A stretch of 64,000 nt of DNA from positions 62,001 through 126,000 of the forward strand of contig JADCRZ010000001.1 of NCBI GenBank assembly GCA_015069695.1. The letters are read 5' to 3'. The translations under genes were made by a program, and so were the position numbers. Origin of the DNA: Williamsia sp. (GTDB taxonomy: Bacteria; Bacteroidota; Bacteroidia; Chitinophagales; Chitinophagaceae). The notes under the pieces were generated by a model, which worked only from the letters and a program-made list of their open reading frames with translations, was not told where the DNA came from and made no database searches. This document shows positions 1-9,849 of this stretch, piece by piece (position 1 is the first letter of the stretch; every line of letters begins with the position of its first letter).

Positions 1-549
1 CACAATGGCTTTGATTTCCTCTTCTGTAACATAATTGTCTTCCTTTTTTTTGATGTTGAAAATCCGGATGATCAATTCGGTGGATCTTGAAAGGAGCCAG
101 ATAAAGGGAGCCGCGATTTTGGACAAAAGGCTCATAGGGCGCGAGACGGATTTTGCAATTGCTTCCGGCATGGTAAGGCCGATCCGTTTAGGAACCAGTT
201 CTCCTATCACGATCGAGAAATAGGTGATCAGGATAACTACCACGGTTACAGAAATGCCTTTGCTGTAAGCGGCTAAAACAGGTGTTTTCCTGACACTGTT
301 TTCCAGCTCCGCCGCTATGGTGTCTCCGCCAAACATACCCGTAAGGATGCCGATAAGCGTAATGCCTACTTGAACAGTAGATAAGAACCGGCTTGGATTT
401 TCCAGCAATTCGATCGCTTTTTTTGCACCTGCACTGCCTTTTTGGGCAGCCGATTCCAGCCGGGCTCTGCGGGATGAGACGACAGAAATCTCGGACATGG
501 CAAAAAAGCCGTTAATCACAATGAGAAGAAGAATGAGGATAATTTCCAT
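1..549 (-). CDS. Hemolysin-family CNNM (DUF21)/CBS membrane protein, 3' end outside window
   Basis: Reading from position 549 down, 183 codons are open and run off the left edge, so only the N-terminal part is present. The protein starts MEIILILLLIVINGFFAMSE, the characteristic first membrane helix of the DUF21/CNNM domain. It continues with SSRRARLE, the glycine-rich GITLIGILTGMFGG helix, and GELVPKRIGL, all hallmark motifs of the HlyC/CorC (TlyC) group. The last residues visible (NYVTEEEIKAIV) are the acidic linker that precedes the paired CBS domains. Family members are membrane proteins linked to divalent cation (Mg/Co) efflux or homeostasis; the hemolysin name is historical. The start is the only ATG that keeps the first helix intact. 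Substrate cannot be told from sequence. Confidence 0.9.
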   Translation of the reverse strand, partial: MEIILILLLIVINGFFAMSEISVVSSRRARLESAAQKGSAGAKKAIELLENPSRFLSTVQVGITLIGILTGMFGGDTIAAELENSVRKTPVLAAYSKGISVTVVVILITYFSIVIGELVPKRIGLTMPEAIAKSVSRPMSLLSKIAAPFIWLLSRSTELIIRIFNIKKKEDNYVTEEEIKAIV

Positions 550-711
550 GATTGTTTTCTTTAGGTTGATTCGTAAGAACTGTGCTGCTTGATTTAAATA
601 GCCTGGTCAGGATGGGACCAATAAAACCAGCCTGCGCTGAATGCAATCGTGTAGCAGTGGATGAGCTGCATGCGCAGGCAGAGAGATTGGGTTGATAAGA
701 AGATGAACCTG

Positions 712-1179
712 TTACACTTTCGGAGGAGAAAAAATCATGGTGAAGTATCCTTTACAGATTTTGTTCGCCTGGTCCAACCCTGTAGCCCAGGGAGAACCGT
801 GGATTGCATCGTATGATAGCTGAGGCCGCGTAAACTGCTCAGCATACAAGGGGTTGATGTTATTTTTTTCTATGCTCTTGTTCCGGGAACTTTCATCGTC
901 GTCAATGTCGTCTTCAGAAGTATAGTTGCTATCGCCTGCAATCTTTTCAAGAATATACTCGGAAAAAGAATCGATGTCATCATACTCAACCAAGGCGGTT
1001 GAACATACACTCCTGCTGATCACATAATCTATATCAACGCTCAGGTTAAGGATTTGTAAAGCGACAAGGTAAAAAAGCCCGTATAAAAGGGTGAGTTTGT
1101 AGTTTTTCAATGTATTGAGAACAAATATCCGTTGAAGATCATATTTGAATGCCAAATATAGATATTTCACCCTCATCAA
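712..1179 (-). CDS. Hypothetical protein, 155 aa
   Basis: I do not recognise this protein. It begins MMRVKYLYLAFKYDL, has one hydrophobic stretch at about residues 28-48 (KLTLLYGLFYLVALQILNL), then a strongly acidic, Ser/Asp-rich segment (about residues 85-100, EDDIDDDESS) and ends in FSPPKV. The C-terminal proline-rich tail and single membrane segment suggest a small envelope protein. It sits between the CNNM protein and the fucosidase with gaps of 160-200 bp, so it is probably its own transcription unit. Codon use looks ordinary for the neighbourhood, supporting a real gene, but no function is offered. Confidence 0.55.
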   Translation of the reverse strand: MMRVKYLYLAFKYDLQRIFVLNTLKNYKLTLLYGLFYLVALQILNLSVDIDYVISRSVCSTALVEYDDIDSFSEYILEKIAGDSNYTSEDDIDDDESSRNKSIEKNNINPLYAEQFTRPQLSYDAIHGSPWATGLDQANKICKGYFTMIFSPPKV

Positions 1180-1377
1180 ATCAGATTTATCGTGGTTGCT
1201 TCTATTTTTAGAACGTTCTCATGCCTGGAAAAAATCCTGATAAAATGTCTGGTTCAGATAATAGACGGGAGCTATTCTCTTGTTAGTTTTGTTGTACACG
1301 GTTGCGTGGCCTGGGTCTGAAGCCATCCTGCGGGTTTTTTGCAAGATGCAGGTTGTAAAACGCAGACCTGATAAAAT

Positions 1378-3033
1378 ATGAAAAGAAGAGAACTGCTCAA
1401 GCAGCTGGCCATTTCTGTTCCTGCATTGGCACTGACAAAGCAAATGAATGCCGCTGCTTTCATCCCCGGAGCAAACAGTCCCTTACTGGCCAAAGATCCT
1501 TTCCAGCCTTCCTGGGGTTCGCTTTCCGCTTACCAGGTGCCAGACTGGTTCCGCAACGCCAAATTCGGTATCTGGGCTCACTGGGGTCCGCAATGCCAGC
1601 CCGAGGCGGGCGACTGGTATGCCCGGTACATGTATGTGGAAGGCAGCAACCAGTACAAGATACACCTCGAAAAATATGGCCATCCTTCCAAATTCGGATT
1701 CAAGGATGTGATCAATACCTGGAAGGCCGATCAATGGAACCCGGAAGAACTTGTAGCCCTGTATAAAAAAGCCGGTGCCAGGTATTTTATGGCGATGGCC
1801 AATCACCACGACAACCTCGATCTATACAATAGCCGCTACCAGCCAAACTGGAATGCCGCCAAAATGGGTCCCAAGAAAGACATTGTTGGCGGCTGGGAGA
1901 AAGCTGCCCGCAGGAACGGACTCCCATTTGGCGTGAGCATACACGCGGCGCATGCCTGGAGCTGGTACGAACCATCACAACAAGCCGATAAAACAGGTCC
2001 TTATGCCGGTGTTCCCTACGACGGCAAGCTCACCAGGGCCGATGGAAAAGGCCGCTGGTGGGAGGGGCTCGACCCGCAGGAGCTGTATGCACAGGGGCAC
2101 CCATTAAGTGAAGGAAGCCAGGATCCTAAAACGATTCACCAGCAGTGGAACTGGGGCAGTGGCGTATGTGTTCCTTCCAAAGCTTACTGCGAAAAGTTCT
2201 TTGACCGGACCATCGACCTGGTTAATTCATACAACCCTGACCTGATGTATTTTGATGATACGGCTCTTCCGCTCTGGCCCGTTAGTGATGCCGGTCTCAG
2301 GATTGCAGCCCATTTGTACAATAAAAGCATCCGGGAGAAAGGAAAGCTGGAAGCTGTTATCTTCGGTAAAATACTCGACGAGCAACAGCGTAAATGCATG
2401 GTCTGGGATATTGAACGGGGCCAAAGCAACCAGATCGAGCCCCTGCCATGGCAAACTGATACCTGTATCGGTGGCTGGCACTACAACCGGGATATTTACG
2501 ACAAGAAAAGATACAAGAGTGCCCAGACCGTCATCCATACGCTGTGCGATGTGGTCAGCAAGAACGGCAACCTTCTCCTCAACATACCCGTCAGGGGCAA
2601 CGGGGCGATCGATGAGCTGGAACGTGGCATCGTGGAGGAAATAGCGCAATGGATGGCTGTAAACAAGGATGCTATCTATGATACAAGACCCTGGAACGTA
2701 TTTGGAGAAGGACCTGCAATGGAAGATGCGGCACCCTTATCCAGACAGGGGTTTAATGAAGGAAAAGGCAAGCCTTTCACGTCGGCAGACATCCGTTTTA
2801 CAACAAAAGGGGATCATATTTATGCAATTGCACTGGGCTGGCCCGAGCAGGGCAAGCTGACCATCAAAAGCATGAAGGAAGGCAGCCCTGTGCTGCAAAA
2901 AAATATTTCAGGCGTAACGATGGTGAACGCAACAAACAAGCTTCTCTTTACCCGTGATGGTGAAGGCCTGCATATTGCGCTGCCGGAAAACAGGCCGGCA
3001 CTTTCTTATGCAGTGGCATTAAAAATTTCCTAA
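1378..3033 (+). CDS. Alpha-L-fucosidase, glycoside hydrolase family 29
   Basis: Secreted exo-acting enzyme that removes terminal alpha-L-fucose by a retaining mechanism. The N-terminus MKRRELLKQL followed by a hydrophobic run resembles the Tat/Sec signals of Bacteroidota glycosidases. The catalytic barrel carries FGIWAHWGPQ (GH29 HWG signature, about residues 62-71), DWYARYMY, ANHHDNLDLY, and YFDD, where Asp293 is the expected nucleophile. A C-terminal segment (about 430-551) looks like the usual beta-sandwich. Length (551 aa) fits the family. The GH29 fold is clear; exact linkage specificity is not. It points away from the adjacent - strand SusC/SusD/LamG operon and is separated from it by a VOC gene, so it may serve the same substrate but is not in the same operon. 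Confidence 0.92.
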   Translation: MKRRELLKQLAISVPALALTKQMNAAAFIPGANSPLLAKDPFQPSWGSLSAYQVPDWFRNAKFGIWAHWGPQCQPEAGDWYARYMYVEGSNQYKIHLEKYGHPSKFGFKDVINTWKADQWNPEELVALYKKAGARYFMAMANHHDNLDLYNSRYQPNWNAAKMGPKKDIVGGWEKAARRNGLPFGVSIHAAHAWSWYEPSQQADKTGPYAGVPYDGKLTRADGKGRWWEGLDPQELYAQGHPLSEGSQDPKTIHQQWNWGSGVCVPSKAYCEKFFDRTIDLVNSYNPDLMYFDDTALPLWPVSDAGLRIAAHLYNKSIREKGKLEAVIFGKILDEQQRKCMVWDIERGQSNQIEPLPWQTDTCIGGWHYNRDIYDKKRYKSAQTVIHTLCDVVSKNGNLLLNIPVRGNGAIDELERGIVEEIAQWMAVNKDAIYDTRPWNVFGEGPAMEDAAPLSRQGFNEGKGKPFTSADIRFTTKGDHIYAIALGWPEQGKLTIKSMKEGSPVLQKNISGVTMVNATNKLLFTRDGEGLHIALPENRPALSYAVALKIS

Positions 3034-3085
3034 ACCCGAGCGGTCAATAAGTTTTGTTGCTGCGGGATGACTGTTGCAAACTCCC

Positions 3086-3514
3086 TTAAACCGCGAACAA
3101 TTGTCCGATATCTTTAAAAGCTTTGAACTCCAGGGCATTGCCAGAGGGGTCTAAAAAGAACATGGTAGCCTGTTCGCCGGGTTTTCCTTCAAAACGGATA
3201 TAAGGTTCAATCACGAATTTGATGTTGAAACTGCGCAGCCGGCTTTCCAGTTGATGCCATTCATCCCAGGGCAATACCACGCCGTAATGAGGCACGGGTA
3301 CATCATGGCCATCTACCGGATTGTGGTGCGCATTCGCCGCTTCTGCCGGTTTTGGCTTTAAATGGATCACGAACTGGTGCCCGTATAAATTAAAGTCGGT
3401 CCAGTGCGTGTCGCTCCTGCCTTCGCTGCATTGCAATACTTCCCTGTAAAACGTTCTGGCTTCTTCAATGTCATAAACCGGGATGGCTACATGAAAGGGC
3501 GTTAGTTGGTTCAT
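3086..3514 (-). CDS. VOC-family (glyoxalase/dioxygenase-like) protein
   Basis: A 142-aa single protein with the paired beta-alpha-beta-beta-beta motifs of the vicinal oxygen chelate fold. The first half has [29 protein letters not shown] and [12 protein letters not shown]; the second ends with [17 protein letters not shown], the classic metal-site Glu segment. His8 (FHVAIP), a His in PVPHYGVVL and the Glu of ALEFKAF are candidate metal ligands. Similar stand-alone proteins are often annotated glyoxalase or extradiol dioxygenase, but the substrate is unknown. It converges on the fucosidase gene with 52 bp between stops. Start chosen as the only ATG preceding the first motif. Confidence 0.85.
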   Translation of the reverse strand: MNQLTPFHVAIPVYDIEEARTFYREVLQCSEGRSDTHWTDFNLYGHQFVIHLKPKPAEAANAHHNPVDGHDVPVPHYGVVLPWDEWHQLESRLRSFNIKFVIEPYIRFEGKPGEQATMFFLDPSGNALEFKAFKDIGQLFAV

Positions 3515-3664
3515 ATGTAAGTGGCTTTGTTCCGCAAATCTATCGTGTTTGGACGGTCAACAAGCTACAAGACGGCAGATTTTAGTTGCGCATCTTAATA
3601 AGCCTGAAAAATGTTATTTAAGTTACAGGAGCTTAAATTCAACTCGATATAAGAACTATGATGG

Positions 3665-4552
3665 CTATTTATTGACCTTGCCAAGATTGTACAAAGCCCT
3701 GATGTTGGCATCAGGCAGGGCAATATTATATACCCTGATTTCATCGATCTGTCCCGTCATGGGTGCAAAGCTGACATCTGTACTGACCGTTTTTCCCGGG
3801 ATGCCGTTGTAGTTTGAGCCAATAATGAGTTCACCGGGTTCCCAGGATTTAAACAGGTTGCCCGCAGCTGTGCCCCTGCTTGAATAGGAGCCGATGTTTA
3901 CACCGTCAGCCCATTCATTGAAGATGCCTGTTGTACTGTTATAAGTGACCACTATGTGCGTCCACTTATCTAAACCAATCGTAGGGTTGATGGTCGCATT
4001 CAGGTTGTCCTGCGTGCCGCCGCCGGCTGTAGTGAACAAGGGTTGCAGCTTCAGCGTAGTGATGGTAGTAGCCTGGTTGGTATTGGCGATTATATTGAGG
4101 CTGCCGTAAAAGATACCCGGCCGGGCCAGTTCAAACAACATGGTACGCTTGGAACCGTTGTTGGCGATCTTGGTCCACATGCTGACAGTAAAATTCTTTA
4201 AGGAGTCTGCTTTGAACTTCGGGAACTGTACGGCATAATACAGGTAGCCCGCGTTCAGGCTCAACGCCTTTCCGCGTATGCCACCATCAACCAATGCATC
4301 GTTGAGGGTGGAGGTAGGTGCCGTACCGGTCAGCTTCTCATTCTTGTTTTCGTCGAATGTCCATTGGGCTATGATGTTGCCGGGATAAACCTCATCGGAG
4401 CTTGTGTATCCGTCTACCTTGCCAACATAATCATTCGGAGATACTGCCGGCAGGTTATTGGGGTTGTCTGTTTTTGTACAGGCGGCAAATGATATAGCCA
4501 GGATCAGCATGCCGGCTATCCTATATTTTAGATTTGATGGTTGCATTTTCAT
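3665..4552 (-). CDS. LamG/concanavalin A-like surface lipoprotein (third gene of Sus operon)
   Basis: A 295-aa lipoprotein: signal peptide with lipobox ISFAAC (Cys25), then a Thr/Asn/Pro linker and one jelly-roll domain. Motifs typical of LamG-3-type domains are present: AQWTFDENKNEKLTG near residue 65, FTVSMWTKI, KWTHIVVTYN, and GQIDEIRVYNIALPDANIRALY at the C-terminus. Such lipoproteins occur beside SusC/SusD pairs and are thought to bind surface glycans, taking the place of SusE/SusF. It starts 17 bp after the SusD stop and is therefore almost certainly co-transcribed with susD and susC. Ligand not predictable; the nearby fucosidase makes a fucosylated glycan plausible, which is inference only. 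Confidence 0.85.
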   Translation of the reverse strand: MKMQPSNLKYRIAGMLILAISFAACTKTDNPNNLPAVSPNDYVGKVDGYTSSDEVYPGNIIAQWTFDENKNEKLTGTAPTSTLNDALVDGGIRGKALSLNAGYLYYAVQFPKFKADSLKNFTVSMWTKIANNGSKRTMLFELARPGIFYGSLNIIANTNQATTITTLKLQPLFTTAGGGTQDNLNATINPTIGLDKWTHIVVTYNSTTGIFNEWADGVNIGSYSSRGTAAGNLFKSWEPGELIIGSNYNGIPGKTVSTDVSFAPMTGQIDEIRVYNIALPDANIRALYNLGKVNK

Positions 4553-4569
4553 ACATGGGTTTTTATCTG

Positions 4570-6111
4570 TTAATAACCGGGATTCTGGGTTAAGATTCCT
4601 TTGCTCAAATCGATCTGCGTTTGAGGGATGGGCAGCAGTACGTCCCTGGCCTCGTTAAAATTGGTTTTCCCGGCAGCCTGCAGGGTAGCGCCCGCGATGC
4701 CCCAGCGTACCAGGTCGAAAAAGCGGTCGTGTTCCATGGCCAGCTCGATCCTTCTTTCGCGGCGGATGGCTTCGCGGAGCAGGGCGGGGTCGGTAACGGT
4801 AACCTGCGGCAGGATGCCGGTAGCGGTACCCCGGGCCCTCTTTCTAACCAGTTCCAGCTTGGCCAGGGCTTCCGTGGCATTGCCGGATTCATTGGCAGCT
4901 TCGGCGTACATCAGCACTACATCGGCATAGCGCAGGATGCGGATGTTCATCCAGTAACCATACCGGTTGGCATACGATGCTCTCAAAGCAGGGTTGGTAT
5001 ATACCTTGTTGTTGTACCGGGGATTGGGCAAACCCACCGGCAGGGTCTCTGCATAGATGGTCTGAAAGGCAGTAGTAGCTGTAGATGTATACAGGATCGT
5101 CCGGGCTTTGCGCGGGTCGCCGGCTTCGTATGCTGCTTCCAGTTGGGTGCTGGGGGTGTTCCAGCCCCAGCCCAGGTCCCAGGCGCCGGCGCCCCTTACG
5201 CCCATGATCTGCGCATATTGCACACCGTAATTCGTAGGTACGGCAGCACTGGCAGTTGCCTGCACTTCAAAAACAGATTCTGAACTGTTTTCTCCATCTT
5301 CCCGGAAAATTTTTTCATAGGGTGTCGATAAATCATACTTCCCCGAGTTGATCACAATATTGGCAGCAGCCATGGCCTGCGTCCATTTTTTCTGGGTCAG
5401 ATAAACTTTGGCCAGCAAACCATTTGCGGCGCCGCTGGTGCCCCGGCCTGCAAACTTGGCATCCCAGCTGAGCGGCAGGTTTGCCGCGGCGTACTGTAAA
5501 TCTGTTTCTATAAAAGAGTAGATCGTAGCAGCAGGGCTTTGCGGTACATTGCTTTGTGCGGCCGCATTGGTAAAAACTGAATCGATCAGCGGCACCCGGC
5601 CAAAGAACCTGACCAGCATGAAATAAGCATATCCCCGCAGGAAACGGGCTTCCCCTTCGGCCTGTGCTTTTTGCTGCGCCGAAGCCGTGATGGCATTGTT
5701 ATGCCTGATCTGGTCAATGGCAATATTGGCTTTGCTGATCAGCGTATAATAGCCTACCCACAAACCATTGTTGTAGCTGCTGGCAGGCAGCACCGGAAAA
5801 TTGTCCATGTTGAGGGCATCCGCACCACCATCGGCGGCCGTGCTGCCTTTGTCCGCATCATCGCTCCGGATGCTGGTGGCAGCAATAAAAAACTGGCTGT
5901 GCACATTATAGGCCCGCAGTTCAGAATAGGCACCAAAGAGATAGGTGTCGTACGGACCCGAACCGCCGGGGTAAGGATAGTCTTCAATCGTGTACTGTCC
6001 CTGCGGATCCCGGTCCAAGAAATTCTTTTTGCAACTGTTCAGCAACGTGAGGGTTGCAATTGCCAGGAGTGATGGCCACAGACTGCTGAATTTTATTTTA
6101 TCATTTTTCAT
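4570..6111 (-). CDS. SusD/RagB-type glycan-binding lipoprotein (locus 1)
   Basis: A 513-aa outer-membrane lipoprotein that caps a SusC transporter and captures glycan at the cell surface. It has a lipoprotein signal (TLLNSC, Cys26), an early YNVHSQFF segment, ARFLRGYAYFMLVRFFG (TPR-like helix with the typical RA/GY-F motif, about 150-170), TSGAANGLLAKVYL, and the C-terminal RRIELAMEHDRFFDLVRWG followed by LLPIPQTQID and NPGY, all diagnostic of RagB/SusD. The gene lies 17 bp downstream of the partner susC and 17 bp upstream of the LamG lipoprotein, a compact three-gene unit. Confidence 0.95.
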   Translation of the reverse strand: MKNDKIKFSSLWPSLLAIATLTLLNSCKKNFLDRDPQGQYTIEDYPYPGGSGPYDTYLFGAYSELRAYNVHSQFFIAATSIRSDDADKGSTAADGGADALNMDNFPVLPASSYNNGLWVGYYTLISKANIAIDQIRHNNAITASAQQKAQAEGEARFLRGYAYFMLVRFFGRVPLIDSVFTNAAAQSNVPQSPAATIYSFIETDLQYAAANLPLSWDAKFAGRGTSGAANGLLAKVYLTQKKWTQAMAAANIVINSGKYDLSTPYEKIFREDGENSSESVFEVQATASAAVPTNYGVQYAQIMGVRGAGAWDLGWGWNTPSTQLEAAYEAGDPRKARTILYTSTATTAFQTIYAETLPVGLPNPRYNNKVYTNPALRASYANRYGYWMNIRILRYADVVLMYAEAANESGNATEALAKLELVRKRARGTATGILPQVTVTDPALLREAIRRERRIELAMEHDRFFDLVRWGIAGATLQAAGKTNFNEARDVLLPIPQTQIDLSKGILTQNPGY

Positions 6112-6128
6112 TTCTATAGATTGATGCT

Positions 6129-9100
6129 TTAGAAAGTAAGGTTTAAGCCAAAAGAATAAACAGCCGGAACAGGGTAGGTGCCGTTGTCTATACCGCTTGC
6201 CAGGGGATTGGCCAATGAAACTTCAGGTGTATAGCCGGTAGCTCTGGTAAAGGTACCGATATTCTGTCCGCTTATATATGCGCGCAGGTTGCTGATACCG
6301 GTTCTGGCCAGCATGCTCTTGGGGAACGTGTAGCCGATCTGTGCGTTGCGGATCCGGAAGTAATCGCCTTTCTCCAAAAAATAGCTGCTGAACAGAAAAT
6401 TGTTGCCGCGGGTATTGTCCAGTATAGGTTCTACGTTCGTGGAGCCGGGAACTGTCCAGGCATTCAGGCGATTGGTTTCATAGTTCAGTATGGCAAAAGT
6501 GGAAGTCCGGCGCTGGGTATAAATTTTATTGCCTGCCACCCCTTGTCCGTCTACGATCAGGTCAAAGCCTTTGTAACCAAGTGTAATATTGGCACCGAAG
6601 TTATAGGTAGGAAATGGCGTGCCCAGGTTGGTTCTGTCCGCTGAGCTGATGATGCCATCGCCATTGATGTCTGCATAAGAAATATCACCCGGCAGCGAAT
6701 TGGAGAAGGCAGGTGTTTTATCCAATTGGGCCGTCGTCTGGTAAATACCTGTTTGGCGGTAACCATAGAAGTAGCCGATCGACTGACCGGTGGTGGTCAG
6801 GTTGGTGCCGCCATTTCCAACAAGCTGGAAGTTGATGGTATTGCCAATTGATTCCACCTTGTTTTTATTGTAGCTCATATTGCCGCTGATGCGGTACGTA
6901 AAATCCCCCCCGATTTTATCATTCCATCCCAAAGAAATTTCCACGCCCCTGTTTGAGATGGTTCCTGCATTTGTTCTGTACAGGTAGTCGCCGGCAGTGC
7001 CGGGGAGTGTAACCACCGTAAGAATGTCCTTGGTTGTTCTGTCATAAAAAGTAAATTCCCCATTCAACCTGTTATCCAGGAAGCGGGCATCCAGGCCTGC
7101 GTCAATGCCTCTCACGACTTCCCAATGGAGGTTTGGATCGGGGACGGTAGCGGGTGTAACAGAGGTGTACACATTGTCGCCAAACACACCTACGTTGGCC
7201 GTTGTCACCAGGTTTCTGTACAGGTTGGTACCCAGGCCCAGGGCACTTCCTACCGTGCCGTAAGCGCCCCGCAGCTTCAAGAAATCAATGCCCCTTATGC
7301 CGTTGAAAAACTCCTCATCGCTGACTACCCAGCCCAGCCCGACGCTTCCAAAATTGCCCCAGCGGTTGGCGGCAGAAAATTTTGAGCTGCCGTCTCTGCG
7401 GTAAGTCGCATTGACAAGGTATTTGTTGGAGAATGAATAGCTGACCCGGCCCAGGAAAGACTGATAGGATTCTTCCCCCCCGCCGCCGCTGTTGAAAGTC
7501 GGATTGTTATCTCCAATGATACCCAGGTACCAGTAGTTGGGATCCCGCGGCACGTTCAATGTCGTATCCCTTCTGCTGCCTGACAGGCTGCTATTGCCCT
7601 GGAAGAGGGTGGTAAAGCCGGCCACAGCACTGATGCGGTGCTTGCTGTTAAAAGTCTTTTCAAAGGTCAGGGTATGGTCCTGCTGGAACTTCCGGTTCTC
7701 TGACTGTGCCTGGGCCACGCTGGTTCTGGCTGTTTGATCAAAGGTGGTATCTGTTCTGGCGGCCCCTTCACCCAGGTTGATATAACGGAAGGGGAGGGGC
7801 GTGTAGCTGCGGCTGCTGGCAAAGCTCAGATCGGTGTACAGCGTGGAGCGCCAGGTGAAATTATTCAGGAACTTGATTTCACCAAAAATACTGCCTACCA
7901 CGCGATAGCCCCTGTTCACGCTATTCCCATTGTTGAGATCGAGCCGGGCAAGGGGGTTGCTCACCTGTGCCCTTTGGAAAGAGGGCGTCGTATAGTACAA
8001 GCCTGGCCCGGCCTGTATGGGAATGATAGGAGCCGCCCACAAGGCATTGTTCAAATCGGCTCCGGGATCTTGCTGGCGGTAGTGAAAACCGGTGATGTCA
8101 CCACCGATCCTGATTTTATTGGTAATGCGGATTTCTTCATTCAGCCGCACGATATAGCGTTGGTATTGATCGTTTTTCAGGATGCCCTGCTGGTTGTTGT
8201 AGCCAAGGCTGAAAAGCGTGGTTGTTTTTTCGGCACTGTTGGCAATGCTCAGTGTGTTGGTTGTAAGGAATGCATCGCGGAGGATAAGATCCTGCCAGTT
8301 GTTATCGGCGTTGTAATTCGTATAATCAAAGGCAGCAGCACCGCGGTTGGCGAGTTGCGCGGAATACAGTTTTTTAAAGCCGGCCGCATCGGTAACATCG
8401 ATCTTGCGCTGTACCCTTTGCACGCCCACATTGCTTTGCAGCGAAACACGGGTCGTGCCCCGGGCCGCCCGCTTGGTGGTAACGATAATGACGCCGTTGC
8501 CCCCCTGCAAACCAAAAATGGCGATCGAGGAAGGGTCTTTTAAGACTTCAATGCTTTCTATGTCACCGGGGCTGAGGTAATCGATGTTGGTTTGAAAAAT
8601 ACCGTCTACCACATACAAGGGATTGGCATTGTTGGTGCTGTTTACGCCGCGGATGCGCACAGTTGGAGAGGCGCCCGCGCGGCCTGTGTTTACAACGGTC
8701 AAACCCGCTACTTTGCCCTGGAGCGAACTGAGCGGATTGGTATTGGGTTGCCGGGCAATGTCCTGGCCGGAAACGGATGTAATGGAACCGGTCAGGTCCC
8801 GCTTTCTTTGGGTACCGTAACCTACCACCACCACATTGTTCAGTTCTGTCGTGCTGCCGGTTAAAACAACATTGATCACCGGCCTGCTGCCAACCGTTAT
8901 TTCCTGCGTACCCAGCCCTACATAGCTAAATACCAGAACGGTATTGGCATTTGGAACTGAAATCGTGTAATTGCCTGCATTATCGGTAACGGTGCCGGTA
9001 CTGCTGCCTTTTATCACTACAGATGCGCCGGCGATAACGGAGCCGGTGGCCCCGGTGATTTTTCCGGTTACCTGTGTTTGTGCCAGTGCCGTCAGGCCGG

Positions 9101-9176
9101 CAAGTACAAAGCAAAGCTGCAGGATGCTGATACGCCGTAACTTAAGAGCCCTTCGGTTTTGTTCTTGTGCATTCAT
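6129..9176 (-). CDS. SusC/RagA-type TonB-linked outer-membrane transporter (locus 1)
   Basis: A 1015-aa TonB-dependent transporter. From the chosen start (MNAQEQNRRALKLRR) there is a signal peptide ending near ALAQ, a carboxypeptidase-regulatory-like domain (TGKITGATGSVIAGASVVIKG onward, about residues 35-115), the SusC signature VVVVGYGTQRKRDLTGS, a plug domain with RIRGVNS, PLYVVDG and IESIEVLKDPSSIAIFG, then a long beta-barrel ending in FGLNLTF. An upstream ATG at 9227 would add 17 residues that do not look like a signal peptide, so 9176 is preferred. It works with the SusD at 4570-6111 to import oligosaccharides energised by TonB/ExbBD. Confidence 0.95.
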   Translation of the reverse strand: MNAQEQNRRALKLRRISILQLCFVLAGLTALAQTQVTGKITGATGSVIAGASVVIKGSSTGTVTDNAGNYTISVPNANTVLVFSYVGLGTQEITVGSRPVINVVLTGSTTELNNVVVVGYGTQRKRDLTGSITSVSGQDIARQPNTNPLSSLQGKVAGLTVVNTGRAGASPTVRIRGVNSTNNANPLYVVDGIFQTNIDYLSPGDIESIEVLKDPSSIAIFGLQGGNGVIIVTTKRAARGTTRVSLQSNVGVQRVQRKIDVTDAAGFKKLYSAQLANRGAAAFDYTNYNADNNWQDLILRDAFLTTNTLSIANSAEKTTTLFSLGYNNQQGILKNDQYQRYIVRLNEEIRITNKIRIGGDITGFHYRQQDPGADLNNALWAAPIIPIQAGPGLYYTTPSFQRAQVSNPLARLDLNNGNSVNRGYRVVGSIFGEIKFLNNFTWRSTLYTDLSFASSRSYTPLPFRYINLGEGAARTDTTFDQTARTSVAQAQSENRKFQQDHTLTFEKTFNSKHRISAVAGFTTLFQGNSSLSGSRRDTTLNVPRDPNYWYLGIIGDNNPTFNSGGGGEESYQSFLGRVSYSFSNKYLVNATYRRDGSSKFSAANRWGNFGSVGLGWVVSDEEFFNGIRGIDFLKLRGAYGTVGSALGLGTNLYRNLVTTANVGVFGDNVYTSVTPATVPDPNLHWEVVRGIDAGLDARFLDNRLNGEFTFYDRTTKDILTVVTLPGTAGDYLYRTNAGTISNRGVEISLGWNDKIGGDFTYRISGNMSYNKNKVESIGNTINFQLVGNGGTNLTTTGQSIGYFYGYRQTGIYQTTAQLDKTPAFSNSLPGDISYADINGDGIISSADRTNLGTPFPTYNFGANITLGYKGFDLIVDGQGVAGNKIYTQRRTSTFAILNYETNRLNAWTVPGSTNVEPILDNTRGNNFLFSSYFLEKGDYFRIRNAQIGYTFPKSMLARTGISNLRAYISGQNIGTFTRATGYTPEVSLANPLASGIDNGTYPVPAVYSFGLNLTF

Positions 9177-9427
9177 CAGTTTGTGTTTAAAAATGGTTGT
9201 ATGCGTACAAATCTCCAGAAGAAACAATTGACATAAACCTGCACATGAATGCTCGCTGAAAACAGGCTGTAGCAGTGGCAGGTAAATTTATTCATAACTG
9301 GTATCAATCAGGGTATACAAGTATTAAATGTAAACTTTCCTTCTTGTCAAAAGTATAGGGTCCATAACATTTTTTACCCGTCACCTTCCGCTTGAACGAA
9401 ATAGCCTGACCGTGTAGTGTACCAAAT

Positions 9428-9454
9428 TCCGGAAAACCAGTTTGGGTTTCCGGA
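9428..9454. promoter_or_regulatory. Imperfect inverted repeat upstream of susC (locus 1)
   Basis: Eleven-base arms TCCGGAAAACC and GGGTTTCCGGA face each other around a 5-base loop, with one mismatch. The site lies about 250 bp upstream of the susC start on the opposite strand, in a 670-bp stretch without intact genes. No T-run follows either side, so an operator is as likely as a terminator. Only the symmetry is seen; a binding protein is not identified. Confidence 0.3.
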
Positions 9455-9543
9455 CCATAGTATAGTCAAACTCCCACAATCGTTACATGGGAATCTATGG
9501 TTTCTGCATTGATTTCCTCTTTTAAATGGTGGAGTATTGTACC

Positions 9544-9784
9544 ATGAAAATATGCATCATGAAAGCAGGTATAATGGGCGTGCTGCTGGCAGCAGCCTGT
9601 ACCTTCACAAGACCAGCTAACGCTGGACATCAAAAAAGGCAATCTGATCAACATCTTCAGCCAGGATGCAAGTGCGGAAGAGCAGGCGCTTGCATTGACC
9701 AGTTACAGGCCCGAGCCGGCAATTCCTTTTACCAACATTTCACAGCCTGCACAGATAACCGGGCTGCTTATGAAGATCATGTAA
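9544..9784 (+). pseudogene. Frameshifted small secreted protein, probable remnant
   Basis: A plausible signal peptide starts at 9544 (MKICIMKAGIMGVLLAAA) but the frame then gives unlikely residues. Shifting by one base near 9597 opens a protein-like reading (PVPSQDQLTLDIKKGN, then LINIFSQDASAEEQALALTS, ending GLLMKIM) that stops at 9782-9784. The two parts together would make a secreted protein of roughly 80 residues. The family is not recognised. A one-base frameshift in a dying gene or a sequencing error are both possible; chance is not excluded. Confidence 0.35.
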
Positions 9785-9849
9785 GATGTGGTGCCATCAA
9801 TCTGCCGGGCACTTTTTAAAGCCGTTCTTGCCAAACCAATTCCTGTACC

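Noticed and set aside
4621-5283. Long + strand open frame of 220 codons
   Set aside because: It lies wholly inside the SusD gene on the opposite strand; composition is that of an antisense shadow with no domain motif.
7734-8543. Long + strand open frame of 269 codons
   Set aside because: Antisense to the SusC gene; no signal peptide, domain or start context, and SusC is certain.
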